A DNA stretch of 64,000 bases from Halosimplex halobium (GCF_051414055.1 NZ_JBLKNX010000012.1:62001-126000), one strand, 5' to 3'; shown: positions 17,409-27,178, counted from the first letter of the stretch. Program-made: numbers and translations. Notes: generated by a model from the letters alone, not told the origin.

Positions 17409-20400
17409 TCAGGCGACGGTGAACTCGTAACTCCCGGCGCCGACCTCGACCAGGAGGTCGCCGTCGTCGCGGGCGGTTTCGGTCACGCCGTCGGGAAGCG
17501 ACCCGTCCACGGACGAGCCCGACTCGCGAACGGTCGCGTCGGCGGCGTCGGGCAGGCGGACGGTCGCCGTCGCCGACCAGGGGACGGTCACCGACAGCGA
17601 GTACCCGTCGTCGGTGCGCTCCCAGGCGCTCGCGAGTTCGCCGTTGGGCGTCTCGACGCTGGCCTCCGCCCAGTCGAGGTCGTCGACGAGCGCCGGGGCG
17701 ATCTCCACGTGGTCGGTCACGGGCTCGTCGCCGACCCGGATCCCCGCGAGCACCTCGTAGAAGAACTCCGAGACGTGGGTGAACGGCGAGTGGTTGAGCG
17801 AGTTCATCCCTGATCCGACGCTGTCGTCCGAGTCCCACCGCTCCCACATCGTCGTCGCGCCCTGCCGGGCCATGTACACCCAGCCCGGCCGCTCGGGCTG
17901 GCTGACCACCTCGTAGGCCACGTCGGCGTAGCCGTGGGCCGCGAGCGTGTGGATCAGCGGTCGCGTGCCGAGGAAGCCAGTCCGCAGTTTGCCGCCGTCC
18001 GAACGCACCTTCTCGGCGAGGTTGGCGGCGACCCGGTCGACCTCGTCGTCGGGGACGAGTCCGAGGAAGAGCGGGACGGCGAACGACGACTGCGTGCCGG
18101 GGCCGAACTCGTCCGCGTCGGCGTCGAAGAAGCGGTCGCGGAACGCCGTCGCGACATCGTCGGCCCGCTCGCGGTAGCGCTCGGCGTCCGCGTCGTTGTC
18201 GAGAACGTCGGCGATCTTGGCGAACGTCCCGGTCACCTGGTAGAGGAAGGCGGTGTTGAACAGGTCGTGGGGGAGCCCCCGCCGGGGTTCCTCGGGGTCG
18301 GTGTTCTCGAAGGCGAGCCAGTCGCCGTACTTGCCGTACTCGCCGGGGAGGACCCCGTCGTCGGCGACCGAGAGCCAGTAGTCCACGTAGTCGGCCATTC
18401 CCTCGTAGTGCTCGCGGAGGATCCCGAGGTCGCCGTCGTGACGGTAACAGTACCACGGGAGCATCACCCGGGTCACCGACCACGTCGGGTCGGCGGGGTC
18501 CTCCGGCGACTTGTCGGGGATCACGTCGGGGACGTAGCCCATCTCCGAGGCGGCGTCGGCGTGGTCGCGCTGCCACTTCTCCTCGAAGCGGACGGCGTCG
18601 AAGTTGAAGAGGAGCGCCCGCGTGGAGATCTGGGCGTCGCCCGTCCAGCCGAACCGCTCGTCGCGCTGGGGGCAGTCCTCGGGGATCCCGTGGGTGTTGC
18701 CCCGCAGCCCCCAAACGGCGTTGTGCTGGACCTGCGTGAGGTCGTCGTTCGAACAGTCGAAGCTCCCGCGCCGGTCCATCGCCGTGTGGACGGCCTTCGC
18801 GGTCACGTCCTCGGGGTCCAGATCTCCGGGATAGCCGCTCACCTGTGCGTAGCGGAACCCGTGGTAGGTGAACCGGGGTTCGTAGGTCTCGCGGGCGTCG
18901 CCGCGGGCGACGTAGGTGTCGGTCGCGTCGGCGCTGCGGAGGTCGGTCGTCGAGAGGTCGCCCGCCTCGGTCAGCGCCTCGGCGTGGCGGACCGTGATCT
19001 CGTCGCCCGCGTCGGCCCTCTCGACCGCGAGTTCGACCCAGCCGGTGAGGTTCTGCCCGAAGTCGAGGATCGGGCCGTCGGGGTGGTCGCGGACGCTTTC
19101 TGGCTCGAACGTCTCGACCACGTGCATCGACTCGACCCGCTGGGGCCGCAACGTCCCGCCCGGCGCGTCGACGACGGTGGCCGAGTCCCAGTCGGCGTCG
19201 GGGTCCCCGGCGCTGGAGTCTCCGTCTCCGTCGTCGCCGTCCGCCCCCGGGGCGGCCCAGTCCGGCCGTTCGCGGCGAGCGTCGTACGTTTCCCCGTCGT
19301 AGATGTCGTTCTCGACGATCGGGCTCTCCGCCGCCCGCCAGTCCGGTCCGGTGGCGAGCCGGTGGGTCCGGCCGTCTTCGAACTCGACGGTGAGGACAGC
19401 GCGAGCGCGGGGCGACCCGTCGGCCAGCCAGTGGGCGCTGCGCCTGGCGAACCAGCCCCGGCCGAGCCAGATCCCGAGGGCATTCTCGCCCGCCGTCAGC
19501 CTGTCGGTCACGTCGTGCGTCGCGTAGGTGACCCGGGACTCGTAGTCGGTCCAGACGGGGTCGAGCCGACCGTCGCCGACCCGGTCGCCGTTGCAGTACA
19601 GCTCGCCGTAGCCGACGGCGGCGACGTGGACCCGCGCCGCGGCGACCGCGCCGTCGAGGTCGAACTCCCGGCGGAGCAGCGGCGACGCCGCGGCCATCCG
19701 CGACTCGGTGACGCCGTTCACGAGGTCCTCCCGGCCCCAGGTATCGGTCTCGACGCTCGACGAGGCGGTCACGTCGCTGCCGCGGGCGAGGTCGGTGCCG
19801 TCGAACCCCTCGACGGTGAGCCCGGCCAGCGCAAAACAGGCCCACTCGTCGTGTGACTCGACGCGTCGGTCGGCGTCGGCGGAGGACGGGTCGCCCGAGG
19901 CGGGCGTCACTGTGGGGAGATCGGTCGCGGTGACGCGGACGTACCGCCCGCGGGCGTCGCCGGCGTCGTGTGTCCGGGCGCGGACCGCCGACATCGGCTG
20001 GCCGTCGGTCGACTCGGCGTCGGCAACCGAACCGTCCGTCACTTCGGCGACTGTGGTCGCCGCGTCGAAAGCGGGGTCGTCGGCGACTTCGACGCGATAG
20101 GCGTCCGGAAAACCGAACGCCGCGAGCGGGTCGTCGTCCCACGAGGTCGTGACCGCGTAGTCGTCGGGCGTCCGCACGACGGTGACCGGGTCGGCCGGGT
20201 GCAGTTCGATTTTGCCGAGATCGCGCCGCTCGCCGAGGTCGACCTGGACCCACGGGTCGACCCCGTCGCCGGTGCCGCCCGTGTCGGACCCGGCGACCAC
20301 GTCGGGGTCACGCCACCGATTGCGCCAGCCGTTCGTGTCGCCCTCGCCGGGCTGGTGGGTGATCCACTCGCCGCGCCAGTCCTCCGGCGCGAGCGCCGTC

Positions 20401-20753
20401 GCGAACTCGGCGGGGCCGGCCCACGCCGTCTCGCCCGCGTCGGTCCACAGCTTCACCGACCAGTAGTAGGTCGCGTCCGCCGCGAGGTCGGGGCCGCCGT
20501 ACGCGATGCTCGTCGCGCGCTCCGAGTCGACGCGCCCGGAGTCCCACAGGTCGCCGCGGCCGGCCGCGACCCGTTCGCGGTCGCGCCCGACCACGACCCG
20601 GTAGGCGGTCTGGCGCGCGCCGCGGCGGTCGGTCACGATACGCCAGCCGAACCGCGGTTCGTCCGTCGGGTCGACGTTGCCCGGCGCCCGCTCGTACTCG
20701 ACGGTCAGGTCCGTCGGCGCCGGCTGGCTCCGGTCGTCCGCTGTGTCGTTCAT
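17409..20753 (-). CDS. Alpha-L-rhamnosidase, GH78, with inserted discoidin-like region
   Basis: The 1,114-residue enzyme should remove alpha-L-rhamnose from rhamnogalacturonan fragments or glycosides. The N-terminus has PRFGWRIVTDRRGARQTAYR, usual in this family. Residues about 140-330 hold an apparent insertion resembling F5/8-type C (discoidin) carbohydrate-binding modules (WVQVDLGERRDLGKIELHP, RYVRVTATDL). It is followed by the Bac_rhamnosid domain (VGYGELYCNGDRVGDGRLDP, WTDYESRVTYATHDVT) and the six-hairpin catalytic barrel with PEDCPQRDERFGWTGDAQ near 690 and HSPFTHVSEFFYEV near the barrel end. No signal peptide is visible, so it is probably cytoplasmic. The start MNDTADDR is preferred to a slightly longer frame. 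It is a single-gene unit with inverted-repeat copy A downstream. Confidence 0.9.
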   Translation of the reverse strand: MNDTADDRSQPAPTDLTVEYERAPGNVDPTDEPRFGWRIVTDRRGARQTAYRVVVGRDRERVAAGRGDLWDSGRVDSERATSIAYGGPDLAADATYYWSVKLWTDAGETAWAGPAEFATALAPEDWRGEWITHQPGEGDTNGWRNRWRDPDVVAGSDTGGTGDGVDPWVQVDLGERRDLGKIELHPADPVTVVRTPDDYAVTTSWDDDPLAAFGFPDAYRVEVADDPAFDAATTVAEVTDGSVADAESTDGQPMSAVRARTHDAGDARGRYVRVTATDLPTVTPASGDPSSADADRRVESHDEWACFALAGLTVEGFDGTDLARGSDVTASSSVETDTWGREDLVNGVTESRMAAASPLLRREFDLDGAVAAARVHVAAVGYGELYCNGDRVGDGRLDPVWTDYESRVTYATHDVTDRLTAGENALGIWLGRGWFARRSAHWLADGSPRARAVLTVEFEDGRTHRLATGPDWRAAESPIVENDIYDGETYDARRERPDWAAPGADGDDGDGDSSAGDPDADWDSATVVDAPGGTLRPQRVESMHVVETFEPESVRDHPDGPILDFGQNLTGWVELAVERADAGDEITVRHAEALTEAGDLSTTDLRSADATDTYVARGDARETYEPRFTYHGFRYAQVSGYPGDLDPEDVTAKAVHTAMDRRGSFDCSNDDLTQVQHNAVWGLRGNTHGIPEDCPQRDERFGWTGDAQISTRALLFNFDAVRFEEKWQRDHADAASEMGYVPDVIPDKSPEDPADPTWSVTRVMLPWYCYRHDGDLGILREHYEGMADYVDYWLSVADDGVLPGEYGKYGDWLAFENTDPEEPRRGLPHDLFNTAFLYQVTGTFAKIADVLDNDADAERYRERADDVATAFRDRFFDADADEFGPGTQSSFAVPLFLGLVPDDEVDRVAANLAEKVRSDGGKLRTGFLGTRPLIHTLAAHGYADVAYEVVSQPERPGWVYMARQGATTMWERWDSDDSVGSGMNSLNHSPFTHVSEFFYEVLAGIRVGDEPVTDHVEIAPALVDDLDWAEASVETPNGELASAWERTDDGYSLSVTVPWSATATVRLPDAADATVRESGSSVDGSLPDGVTETARDDGDLLVEVGAGSYEFTVA

Positions 20754-20897
20754 GGACTGAACCCCGGGGCCAGCCACCTAAAGCGTCGGGACGCGGCACC
20801 CGTCGCCGGCTGCCGACCGTGTCGCCGCGGGAGCGGCGGCGTCTCCACTCCCCGCCGGATCGAGGGATTGAACAGCTACGGCCCCGTACTACGGGCA

Positions 20898-21170
20898 ATG
20901 GTAGAGCGCACGTACCGGTGCTCGAACTGCCTCGACAGCACCGTCGCGCGGGACTTCGACGTGTCTCACCTCTCGGTGACCTGTGAGGACTGCGGGGAGT
21001 TCGCCCGGTTCGTCAACGACGACGTGTTCGAGCAGTACCGCGCCTTCGAGGACTCGCCGCCGGAACACCTCGACTGGGACCGGCTCGACCGCGCCGAGAA
21101 GTTCCTCGTCAGCGACCAGGTCGTCCGCGAGGGGCGGTCGATCGAGGACTTCGAGATCACCGAGGGGTAG
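20898..21170 (+). CDS. Small zinc-ribbon protein, haloarchaeal conserved type
   Basis: The 90-residue protein starts MVERTYRCSNCLDSTVARDF and has a second pair in TCEDCGEF, giving a CxxC...CxxC zinc ribbon. An acidic helical tail follows (FEQYRAFEDSPPEHLDWDRL). It is divergent from the rhamnosidase gene, with about 145 bp between the starts. The role is unknown. Confidence 0.75.
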   Translation: MVERTYRCSNCLDSTVARDFDVSHLSVTCEDCGEFARFVNDDVFEQYRAFEDSPPEHLDWDRLDRAEKFLVSDQVVREGRSIEDFEITEG

Positions 21171-21641
21171 CCGACCACCGATCGTTACGGTATGAATTTA
21201 TAAAATCTTACATATCAACTATATAGTAATTAGACCTATACTAACGCCGGCGTGTGAATCGTGAGTGCCGGACGGATGTTCTGACAACGGTACCGTTCGG
21301 TTCAAGCGATGAGTTCGAAGATCGCACACGGACCAAACAAGGCCTAACAGGCTCTTATCGGGCGTTTATTGAGGGATCCGCCACGACCATCGGAACTCCG
21401 TCCAAGTACTTCCGTTCACGCTGGGTCGTCGGTAGGAAATACTCCGGTATCGGCGCTGTAGATAGATTTCTCCACACACAGGCGATTTAGGTTGCAGATC
21501 TGCGTACCGTCGAGATCTCGACCGCCGGCGCCGGAAGTCGCGCCCCACCAGTCCGAATTACCGTTCCTATTTGAATCCGATATATGATCGGAGATTAGTA
21601 CTTCCTCCCGATCTAGCACCACCAGTGGGAATGGCGCGAGG
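21171..21641. other. AT-rich intergenic spacer
   Basis: About 470 bp, strongly AT-rich at 21190-21245. Short open frames on both strands lack codon bias. No repeat or RNA gene was recognised. Confidence 0.5.
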
Positions 21642-22886
21642 TCAGTCGTCCGCGGCGACGGCCTCGTCGGGTGTCGCCTCGGCGACGAGGTCGAAACCGC
21701 GCGCTTCCATTTCATCGAAGTACCGGTCGGCGTCGAGGCCGCTGGTCTCGGTGATAAAGACCCCCTCCTCGTCGACGGCGCCCTCGGCCATCAGCTGGAG
21801 CGTCACGGACAGCGGGACGCCGACGTAGCAACCGTACTCGCGCATCAGCGTGATGTCGTTGCCGTCGAAGAAGGGGAACGGCTGCTCGAAGTGGAAGACC
21901 GCGCGGTCGTCGCTGCCGCCCTTCGTCCCGGTCACCTCCGCCGAGAGGACCGTCTGGGGCGTCCACTCCGTCTCGGGGGAGAGTTCCTCGGGGGGCTTCC
22001 ACTCGGACTCGCGAGCCAGTCCCTCGGCCTTGACCTGTTCCTGCATCACCTCGACCGGGTCGACCTCCCGACCGTCGACCTCGACGCCGTCGGTCTCGAA
22101 GGCGTTGGCGGCGTGGAGCGTCCGCTCGTAGCGCTTCCACTCGTCGTGCCAGGCCCCACGCGTGATGATCCGGTCGACGTTCTTCTCCTGGGCGACCGGC
22201 GCCTCCGGGAACGTGATCGGCTCGGGGTGGGAGATGACGTAGGTGTTCTGTCGCCCGATGGGGTCGGGGAACTCGAACTCACGCTGCTCGCTGAACGCCG
22301 GGAGGTCGTCGATAACCTCGCCGTTCTCCCACTTTGCGCGCTCGTCGACGTTCGGGTCGTGTTCGTAGGTCACCGTGTCGGTCAGCCCCGGCGTCGTCTG
22401 GGTGAGCAGGCGCCACATCCCCCAGTAGAAGTTCACGTCCGCCACGTCGTCGAACTCCTCGCAGGCAACCATGCCCAGCGCGATCGTGCTCACGAGCCCG
22501 CCGTTGGCGAACCACAGCGAGTTGCCAGCCGCGGCGAATTCCTCGGAACGGCCGAGCACCTCGTCGAAGTCGAAGGCGTTCAGGTCGACCCCGGTGAGGT
22601 CGCCGACGCGTTCCATCGCGTCGAGGACGTTCGACTCGAACGCGTAGGGCAACCCGTTAACCACGTAGTCGGCGCCCTCGAGGACGCGTTCGATGTCGTC
22701 CGTATCGGTCGCGTCGACCGGTTCGAACCGGAACCGGTCGTCGAGCATGTCGACGAGCCGGCGCGCGTTCTCCTCGTCCGCGTCGGCGACGACGATCTCG
22801 TCGAAGTCACTGGTCCGGTACAGGTCGTAGACGCAGCCCGATGTCATCGCTCCGGAGCCACCTAGTACGACGGTCTTGCTGCTCAT
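21642..22886 (-). CDS. Saccharopine dehydrogenase-family oxidoreductase
   Basis: The 414-residue protein has an N-terminal Rossmann fold, VVLGGSGAMTSGCVYDLYRT, then EIVVADADEENARRLVDML and DYVVNGLPYAFESNVLDAM, characteristic of saccharopine dehydrogenase-like enzymes and relatives. The C-terminal half contains GTKGGSDDRAVFHFEQPFPF and CYVGVPLSVTLQLMAEGAV, as in the catalytic domain. The TATA-like tttaaatac on the minus strand (near 22913-22921) lies about 28 bp upstream, so the transcript is probably leaderless. The substrate is not identifiable; an amino or imino acid is usual in the family. It is divergent from the EamA-like gene. Confidence 0.85.
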   Translation of the reverse strand: MSSKTVVLGGSGAMTSGCVYDLYRTSDFDEIVVADADEENARRLVDMLDDRFRFEPVDATDTDDIERVLEGADYVVNGLPYAFESNVLDAMERVGDLTGVDLNAFDFDEVLGRSEEFAAAGNSLWFANGGLVSTIALGMVACEEFDDVADVNFYWGMWRLLTQTTPGLTDTVTYEHDPNVDERAKWENGEVIDDLPAFSEQREFEFPDPIGRQNTYVISHPEPITFPEAPVAQEKNVDRIITRGAWHDEWKRYERTLHAANAFETDGVEVDGREVDPVEVMQEQVKAEGLARESEWKPPEELSPETEWTPQTVLSAEVTGTKGGSDDRAVFHFEQPFPFFDGNDITLMREYGCYVGVPLSVTLQLMAEGAVDEEGVFITETSGLDADRYFDEMEARGFDLVAEATPDEAVAADD

Positions 22887-23006
22887 GAATCGTTTTATGC
22901 ATCCTCACCGATAGTATTTAAAATTAATGAAAGGGTCCCGTCCCCGGTCGAGGGAGGGAGCACCCCGTAAAAGCTATCAGACGGGACCGAGCAGTTGCTG
23001 ACACCG

Positions 23007-23417
23007 ATGGGCAAGACAGTCACCTTCGCAGTCGGAGCCATGGCGCTGTACACCGGGTGGGCATTTCTCGCGAAGCTAGCGACCAACGGGATCCCGGCCG
23101 AGCAGGCCGTCGTCTACACGTACGCGGCGGGGATCGGTGTCGCCGTGGCGTACGTCGCCATCAGCGGCGACGCTATCGTGACCGCCCCCGGAAGCATCGG
23201 TCTCGCTCTCGCTGCCGGACTATTCCTCGGCGCGGGAACCATCTCGTACTACCTGGCGCTCCGCTCCGGGTCCGCAGCCATCGGGACCGCCATCAGCGGC
23301 ATGTACATCCTCGGGACGGCGGTGCTGGCTATCGTCTTCCTCGACGAGTCGCTGACCGCGAACCAGCTGGCCGGGCTCGGGTTCGCGGTGGTCGCTGTCG
23401 TCCTCCTCTCTCGATGA
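23007..23417 (+). CDS. Small EamA/DMT-type membrane transporter
   Basis: The 136-residue protein has about five hydrophobic helices: the N-terminal AVGAMALYTGWAFLAKLA, YAAGIGVAVAYVAI, GLALAAGLFLGAGTISYYLA, GTAISGMYILGTAVLAIVF and GLGFAVVAVVLLS. It corresponds to one five-helix half of EamA/DMT transporters, so it may dimerise. An in-frame TTG at 22995 precedes the ATG at 23007; the ATG gives MGKTVTFAVGA. The substrate is unknown. Confidence 0.75.
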   Translation: MGKTVTFAVGAMALYTGWAFLAKLATNGIPAEQAVVYTYAAGIGVAVAYVAISGDAIVTAPGSIGLALAAGLFLGAGTISYYLALRSGSAAIGTAISGMYILGTAVLAIVFLDESLTANQLAGLGFAVVAVVLLSR

Positions 23418-23514
23418 GCGCACGCGTCCGTGAGCCGATCGACATCGTACCCGCGATCGCGACCGGAAACCGTGGATCGGGAACGCACGCGCCCCCGGGG
23501 ACGACAGAAGACAG

Positions 23515-24375
23515 ATGCTAGAGACGATTCGCGGCCACAACGGTCGCCAGTTGGACGTTCACACCCCGGGAATCGTCGTCGCGCTGTCCGCGTCCTCTTG
23601 GTCGCCCCCTTGTTGCCGTCGATCGTCGACGAGTTCGGGATCATCGACGCGGCGGCCGGCGCATCGATCTCGTTCACGTGGGCGTGCAACGCCCTCGCGC
23701 AGTACCCGGGCGGCCGATACGCCGAACGGCTCTCGGCGAGCGTCGTCCTGCTCGCCAGTCGGGGCGTGATGACCGCAGGTTCCTGCTGTTGTTCCATCCG
23801 GCGACGTTCCCCGTCTTCGTCGCGGTCTCGACCTGATCGGGTTCGGGTACGGCCTGTTCGAACCCGCCGGGATGGTCCTGATACAGGACCGTTTCGACGA
23901 GGGTCGCGGTCGCGCGTTCGGACTCAGGGACGCCGCCGTCAACCTCGGGAGCGGCCTCTCGGCGAGCGCTGTACGCCGATCCGCCTCGGTCTCCCCGCGA
24001 CGGGCGCCAGTATCGCCGGATTCGTCGTCCTCATCGAGGCGACCGGGATAGTCGCGGTCGCGACCGGACTGGTCGTCTCCGCCGTCGGCCTGACCGCCAT
24101 CTGGTCGGTCATCTACGTCTATCTCGTCGACGTACTGGACCCCGAGACCGTCGGTAGCGACCTCGGCGCATTGCGGGCCGTCTATTTCGCCGTCGGGAGT
24201 CTCGGCCCCCTCTACGTCGGCACCCTAGCGACCCACTTTGGGTACACCCGCTCGTTCGCCAGCCTGGCCGCGTACTTCGGGCTGGCAGCGGTGACACTGG
24301 ACTGGCTCGGCGCCGGTGAGCGACCCGCGGCGGGTCGGTGGCCGACCGGCCTCGCCGTCCGCCGGTACTTCTTTT
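23515..24375 (+). pseudogene. Frameshifted MFS transporter remnant
   Basis: Transporter-like peptides appear in changing frames: LLVAPLLPSIVDEFGI and ALAQYPGGRYAERLSASVVL, then LLLFHPATFPVFVAVS, then IGFGYGLFEPAGMVLIQDRF and GLRDAAVNLGSGLSASAV, then GFVVLIEATGIVAVATGLVV and SDLGALRAVYFAVGSLGPLY. At least three frame changes (near 23590, 23785 and 23830-24000) interrupt it, and the total is shorter than a normal 12-helix MFS protein. The final segment runs in frame towards the UspA gene. Confidence 0.75.
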
Positions 24376-24398
24376 ACCTCGGATCGAGTGGTCGACGT

Positions 24399-24830
24399 AT
24401 GGCGATCGTAGCAGCAGTCGACGGTTCGGACAGAGCAACGGCCGTCCTCGCGGAAGCGACGACCCTCGCGAACGAGTTTGACGAGGAACTGCACGCGCTG
24501 CACGTCCTAGAACGCGCTGAGCTGGTCGAAGTACTCGAGAAAGAGGTCGAGGGGCAGGACCCGAGAGACAACTACGAGGTCCAGCAGCGAGCGGAACGCA
24601 TCGTCTCGCGAGCGCTCCCCGACACGACGCGCGGCGACCCGACGGTCGCGGTCCGGGTCGGCGACCCGGGCGCGGAGATCGTGAGCTACGCCGCGGAGAA
24701 CGACGACGTTCGCTACCTCGTCGTCGGCGGCCGACAGCGCACGCCGACGGGGAAGGCGCTGTTCGGCAGCGTGACCCAGGCCGTGATGCTGGAGTCGCCG
24801 GTGTCCGTCGTCAACGTCGTCCTGGAGTGA
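24399..24830 (+). CDS. Universal stress protein (UspA family)
   Basis: The 143-residue protein has the Usp fold: MAIVAAVDGSDRATAVLAEA at the N-terminus, LHALHVLERAEL, and the nucleotide-binding C-terminus YLVVGGRQRTPTGKALFGSV then TQAVMLESPVSVVNVV (G-2x-G-9x-G-(S/T) type). The start at 24399 is supported by the T-rich element cttcttttacc about 25 bp upstream, separating it from the upstream MFS remnant that shares its frame. Confidence 0.9.
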   Translation: MAIVAAVDGSDRATAVLAEATTLANEFDEELHALHVLERAELVEVLEKEVEGQDPRDNYEVQQRAERIVSRALPDTTRGDPTVAVRVGDPGAEIVSYAAENDDVRYLVVGGRQRTPTGKALFGSVTQAVMLESPVSVVNVVLE

Positions 24831-25034
24831 CAACCGAACAGCGACGGCCGATCACGGCTACCCGGCCGCCGTACGCGACAGCAAGTCACACTCGTTTTTT
24901 TTGCGGTCGAGAACCGACCGAAGGCGGGCGCGTCGACGCGAGGAAGAGAACGGACCGGTGGGTGCGGGACCGGAAACGGTCGCTGAACTGCGCGACAGCG
25001 TTCGGTCAGCGCGGTGCGGCGCGGAGAGTCGAGG

Positions 25035-26675
25035 TTAGTCGTCGGCGCTTCGCGTCCAGCCGGGTCGGCGGTCAGAGAGGTACCCGGCGACCGTCTGCCG
25101 GTCTGCGTCCTCGTCGGTGTCGTCGTAGCGTTCGGTCAGCAGGACGGGGTCGAGCTGTTCGAACTCGGTGACGAGGCCGACGATGCAGAGCCCGAGGACG
25201 AGCGCGATAGGGAAGCCGAGCAGGACGACCAGGTCTTTGAGTGCGGGGAGGCCCCCGCTGACGAGCAGTAGCGAGGTGAGCAGGCCGACGAGCGCGCCCC
25301 AGGTGACGCGGTTGATCGTCGAGGGGTTCTCGCTCCCGTCGGTGGTGAACATCGCGAGGCTCAGCGTCGTCGAGTCGACCGTCGTGATGAGGAAGGTGAG
25401 CACCAGCAGCAGGTACGCGGCCGAGAAGACGCCACCGAGGGGGATGAGCGCTTCGAACAGGGGGAACCCGGCCACCGCTCGACCCTGTTCGAAGACGATC
25501 GAGAGGATGTCGAGCGTCCCGCTGGTCTGGACCCACAGCGACGACCCGCCCATGACGATGAACCACGGGAAAGTAGCCGCCGTCGTGCCGATGAGACCGG
25601 CGAAGACGACCTGTCGGATGGTGCGTCCGCGACATATCCGCGTGATGAAGATGCCGATCATCGGGGCGAACGAGAACCACCAGGCCCAGTAGAAGACGGT
25701 CCAGCTGCCGACCCACGAGACGTCGCCCGCGGCGTTCATGTAGAGGCTCATCCCGACGAAATCGTCGACGTAGCCGCCGAGCGCCTCGGTCCCCGTCGTG
25801 AGCAGGTACGACGTGGGGCCGAAGACAAAGGCGACGGCGAGTAGCGTCAGGAACAGGTACATATTGAACGTCGAAACGCGGCGGATCCCGCGTTTGACGC
25901 CCAGCGCCGCCGAGGCGGTGAACCCGACCGTCAGCCCGACGGTCACCAGTATCGTGCCGAGGTCGCCGACCTCGACGCCGTAGTTGTAGGACATCCCCGT
26001 GAGGAACTGCGTCACGACGAAGCCGAGCGAGACGGCGACACCCCCGACCGAGACGACGACCATCAGCAGGTCGAGCGGCTTGACCCAGTTCTTGTCGAGG
26101 TTCTCGACGCCGATGAACGGTGCGAAGACCGTCGAGGGTTTGATCGGCGCGCCTTTCCGGTGGACGTAGTACGCGATCGTCACTCCGACCAGGAGGTACG
26201 CCGACCACGGGGAGATACCCCAGTGAAGCATCGTGTACTGCACGGCGTCGGGGGCGATCGCGGCGGACTCGGCTGTCGAGTCGAAGAAGGGCATCCCCGA
26301 GGAGTAGTGGTACAGCGCCTCGGCCGGCCCGTAGAAGACCAGCCCGGTCGACAGGCCCGCGGAGAACAGCATCGCGAGGAACGAGAAGTAGGAGAACTCT
26401 GGCTCCTCGTCGGGGCCGCCGAGCTTGATACTCCCCCACGGACCGACCAGCAGCCAGAGACAGAAGGCGACCGCGAGGAACATCGCCCACAGGAAGACCC
26501 AGCCGAGTTCGCTCCAGAGGAAGGTGTTGATCGCCGTGAGCTGCGTCGCCGCCGCGTCGGGACGAGCGGCGATGTACAGGATAGCCACGATCGTAACGAC
26601 TGCACCCCCAACGAAGACGAACGGGTCGATCTTCTCCCTGAAGGACCCACCGGCGCCACTGGATTCGGTGCTCAC
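25035..26675 (-). CDS. BCCT-family transporter (betaine/carnitine/choline type)
   Basis: The 546-residue membrane protein has about 12 helices. It shows the BCCT signature region VFYWAWWFSFAPMIGIFITR followed by ICRGRTIRQVV, plus the upstream motif GLSTGLVFYGPAEALYHY. It should import quaternary ammonium or related compounds with Na+ or H+. The start is a GTG whose bases overlap the Rieske stop (GTGA, 4-nt overlap at 26672-26675), implying translational coupling. It is the last gene of the amidohydrolase-Rieske-BCCT operon, which suggests uptake of that pathway's substrate rather than only osmoprotection (inference). Confidence 0.92.
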   Translation of the reverse strand: MSTESSGAGGSFREKIDPFVFVGGAVVTIVAILYIAARPDAAATQLTAINTFLWSELGWVFLWAMFLAVAFCLWLLVGPWGSIKLGGPDEEPEFSYFSFLAMLFSAGLSTGLVFYGPAEALYHYSSGMPFFDSTAESAAIAPDAVQYTMLHWGISPWSAYLLVGVTIAYYVHRKGAPIKPSTVFAPFIGVENLDKNWVKPLDLLMVVVSVGGVAVSLGFVVTQFLTGMSYNYGVEVGDLGTILVTVGLTVGFTASAALGVKRGIRRVSTFNMYLFLTLLAVAFVFGPTSYLLTTGTEALGGYVDDFVGMSLYMNAAGDVSWVGSWTVFYWAWWFSFAPMIGIFITRICRGRTIRQVVFAGLIGTTAATFPWFIVMGGSSLWVQTSGTLDILSIVFEQGRAVAGFPLFEALIPLGGVFSAAYLLLVLTFLITTVDSTTLSLAMFTTDGSENPSTINRVTWGALVGLLTSLLLVSGGLPALKDLVVLLGFPIALVLGLCIVGLVTEFEQLDPVLLTERYDDTDEDADRQTVAGYLSDRRPGWTRSADD

Positions 26676-27178
26676 AGGTACACCACCACCGTTCCCTCCT
26701 CGACGTCCACCTCGTAGGTCTCGACCGGCGGTTCGTCCCCCTCGAGGTCGACGCCGCAGCCCTCACAGCCGCCGTCGGTGACGGGCTGCTCGCTCTCGAT
26801 GACGCTCACTTCGCCGTCGGGCGTCCGTGAGTCGTCCTCGCCGGGTTCGACGCCGGCCTCGAAGGTCTTGGCCTTCACCTTGTGCGGGTTGAACACCGAC
26901 TCGCCGGAGGTGACGTCGAACTCCCAGCCGTGCCACGGGCAGCGAACGACCTGGCCCGGCTTGACCCAGTCGTACTCGCCAGGGGTGTCCGACTCGGTCG
27001 TCCCGCCGAGTTTGCCCTCGCAGAGCGGCGCGCGCTGGTGCGGACAGTCGTTTTTCATCGCGTAGTACTCCCCGTCGACGTTGAATACCCCGACCGAAAA
27101 CCCGTCGAGTTCGGCGATCCGACGCTCTCCGGGTTCGAACTCCGCGGCCGGGCAGATCTCGAAACGTTTCGTTGTCAT
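26672..27178 (-). CDS. Rieske [2Fe-2S] protein
   Basis: The 168-residue soluble protein has Rieske cluster ligands in CPHQRAPLCEG and CPWHGWEFD, separated by an insertion containing GEYDWVKPGQVVR. A C-terminal extension carries CEGCGVD and an acidic end. It probably serves as a ferredoxin-type electron carrier or redox partner. The start MTTKRFEICPAAEFEPGERR is family-like. It lies 5 bp after the amidohydrolase stop and overlaps the BCCT start. No large Rieske oxygenase subunit is visible nearby. Confidence 0.88.
   Translation of the reverse strand: MTTKRFEICPAAEFEPGERRIAELDGFSVGVFNVDGEYYAMKNDCPHQRAPLCEGKLGGTTESDTPGEYDWVKPGQVVRCPWHGWEFDVTSGESVFNPHKVKAKTFEAGVEPGEDDSRTPDGEVSVIESEQPVTDGGCEGCGVDLEGDEPPVETYEVDVEEGTVVVYL

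Noticed and set aside
27121..27150. GGGTTCGAACT as a tRNA T-loop
   Set aside because: It lies inside the Rieske coding sequence, and no surrounding cloverleaf stems are present.
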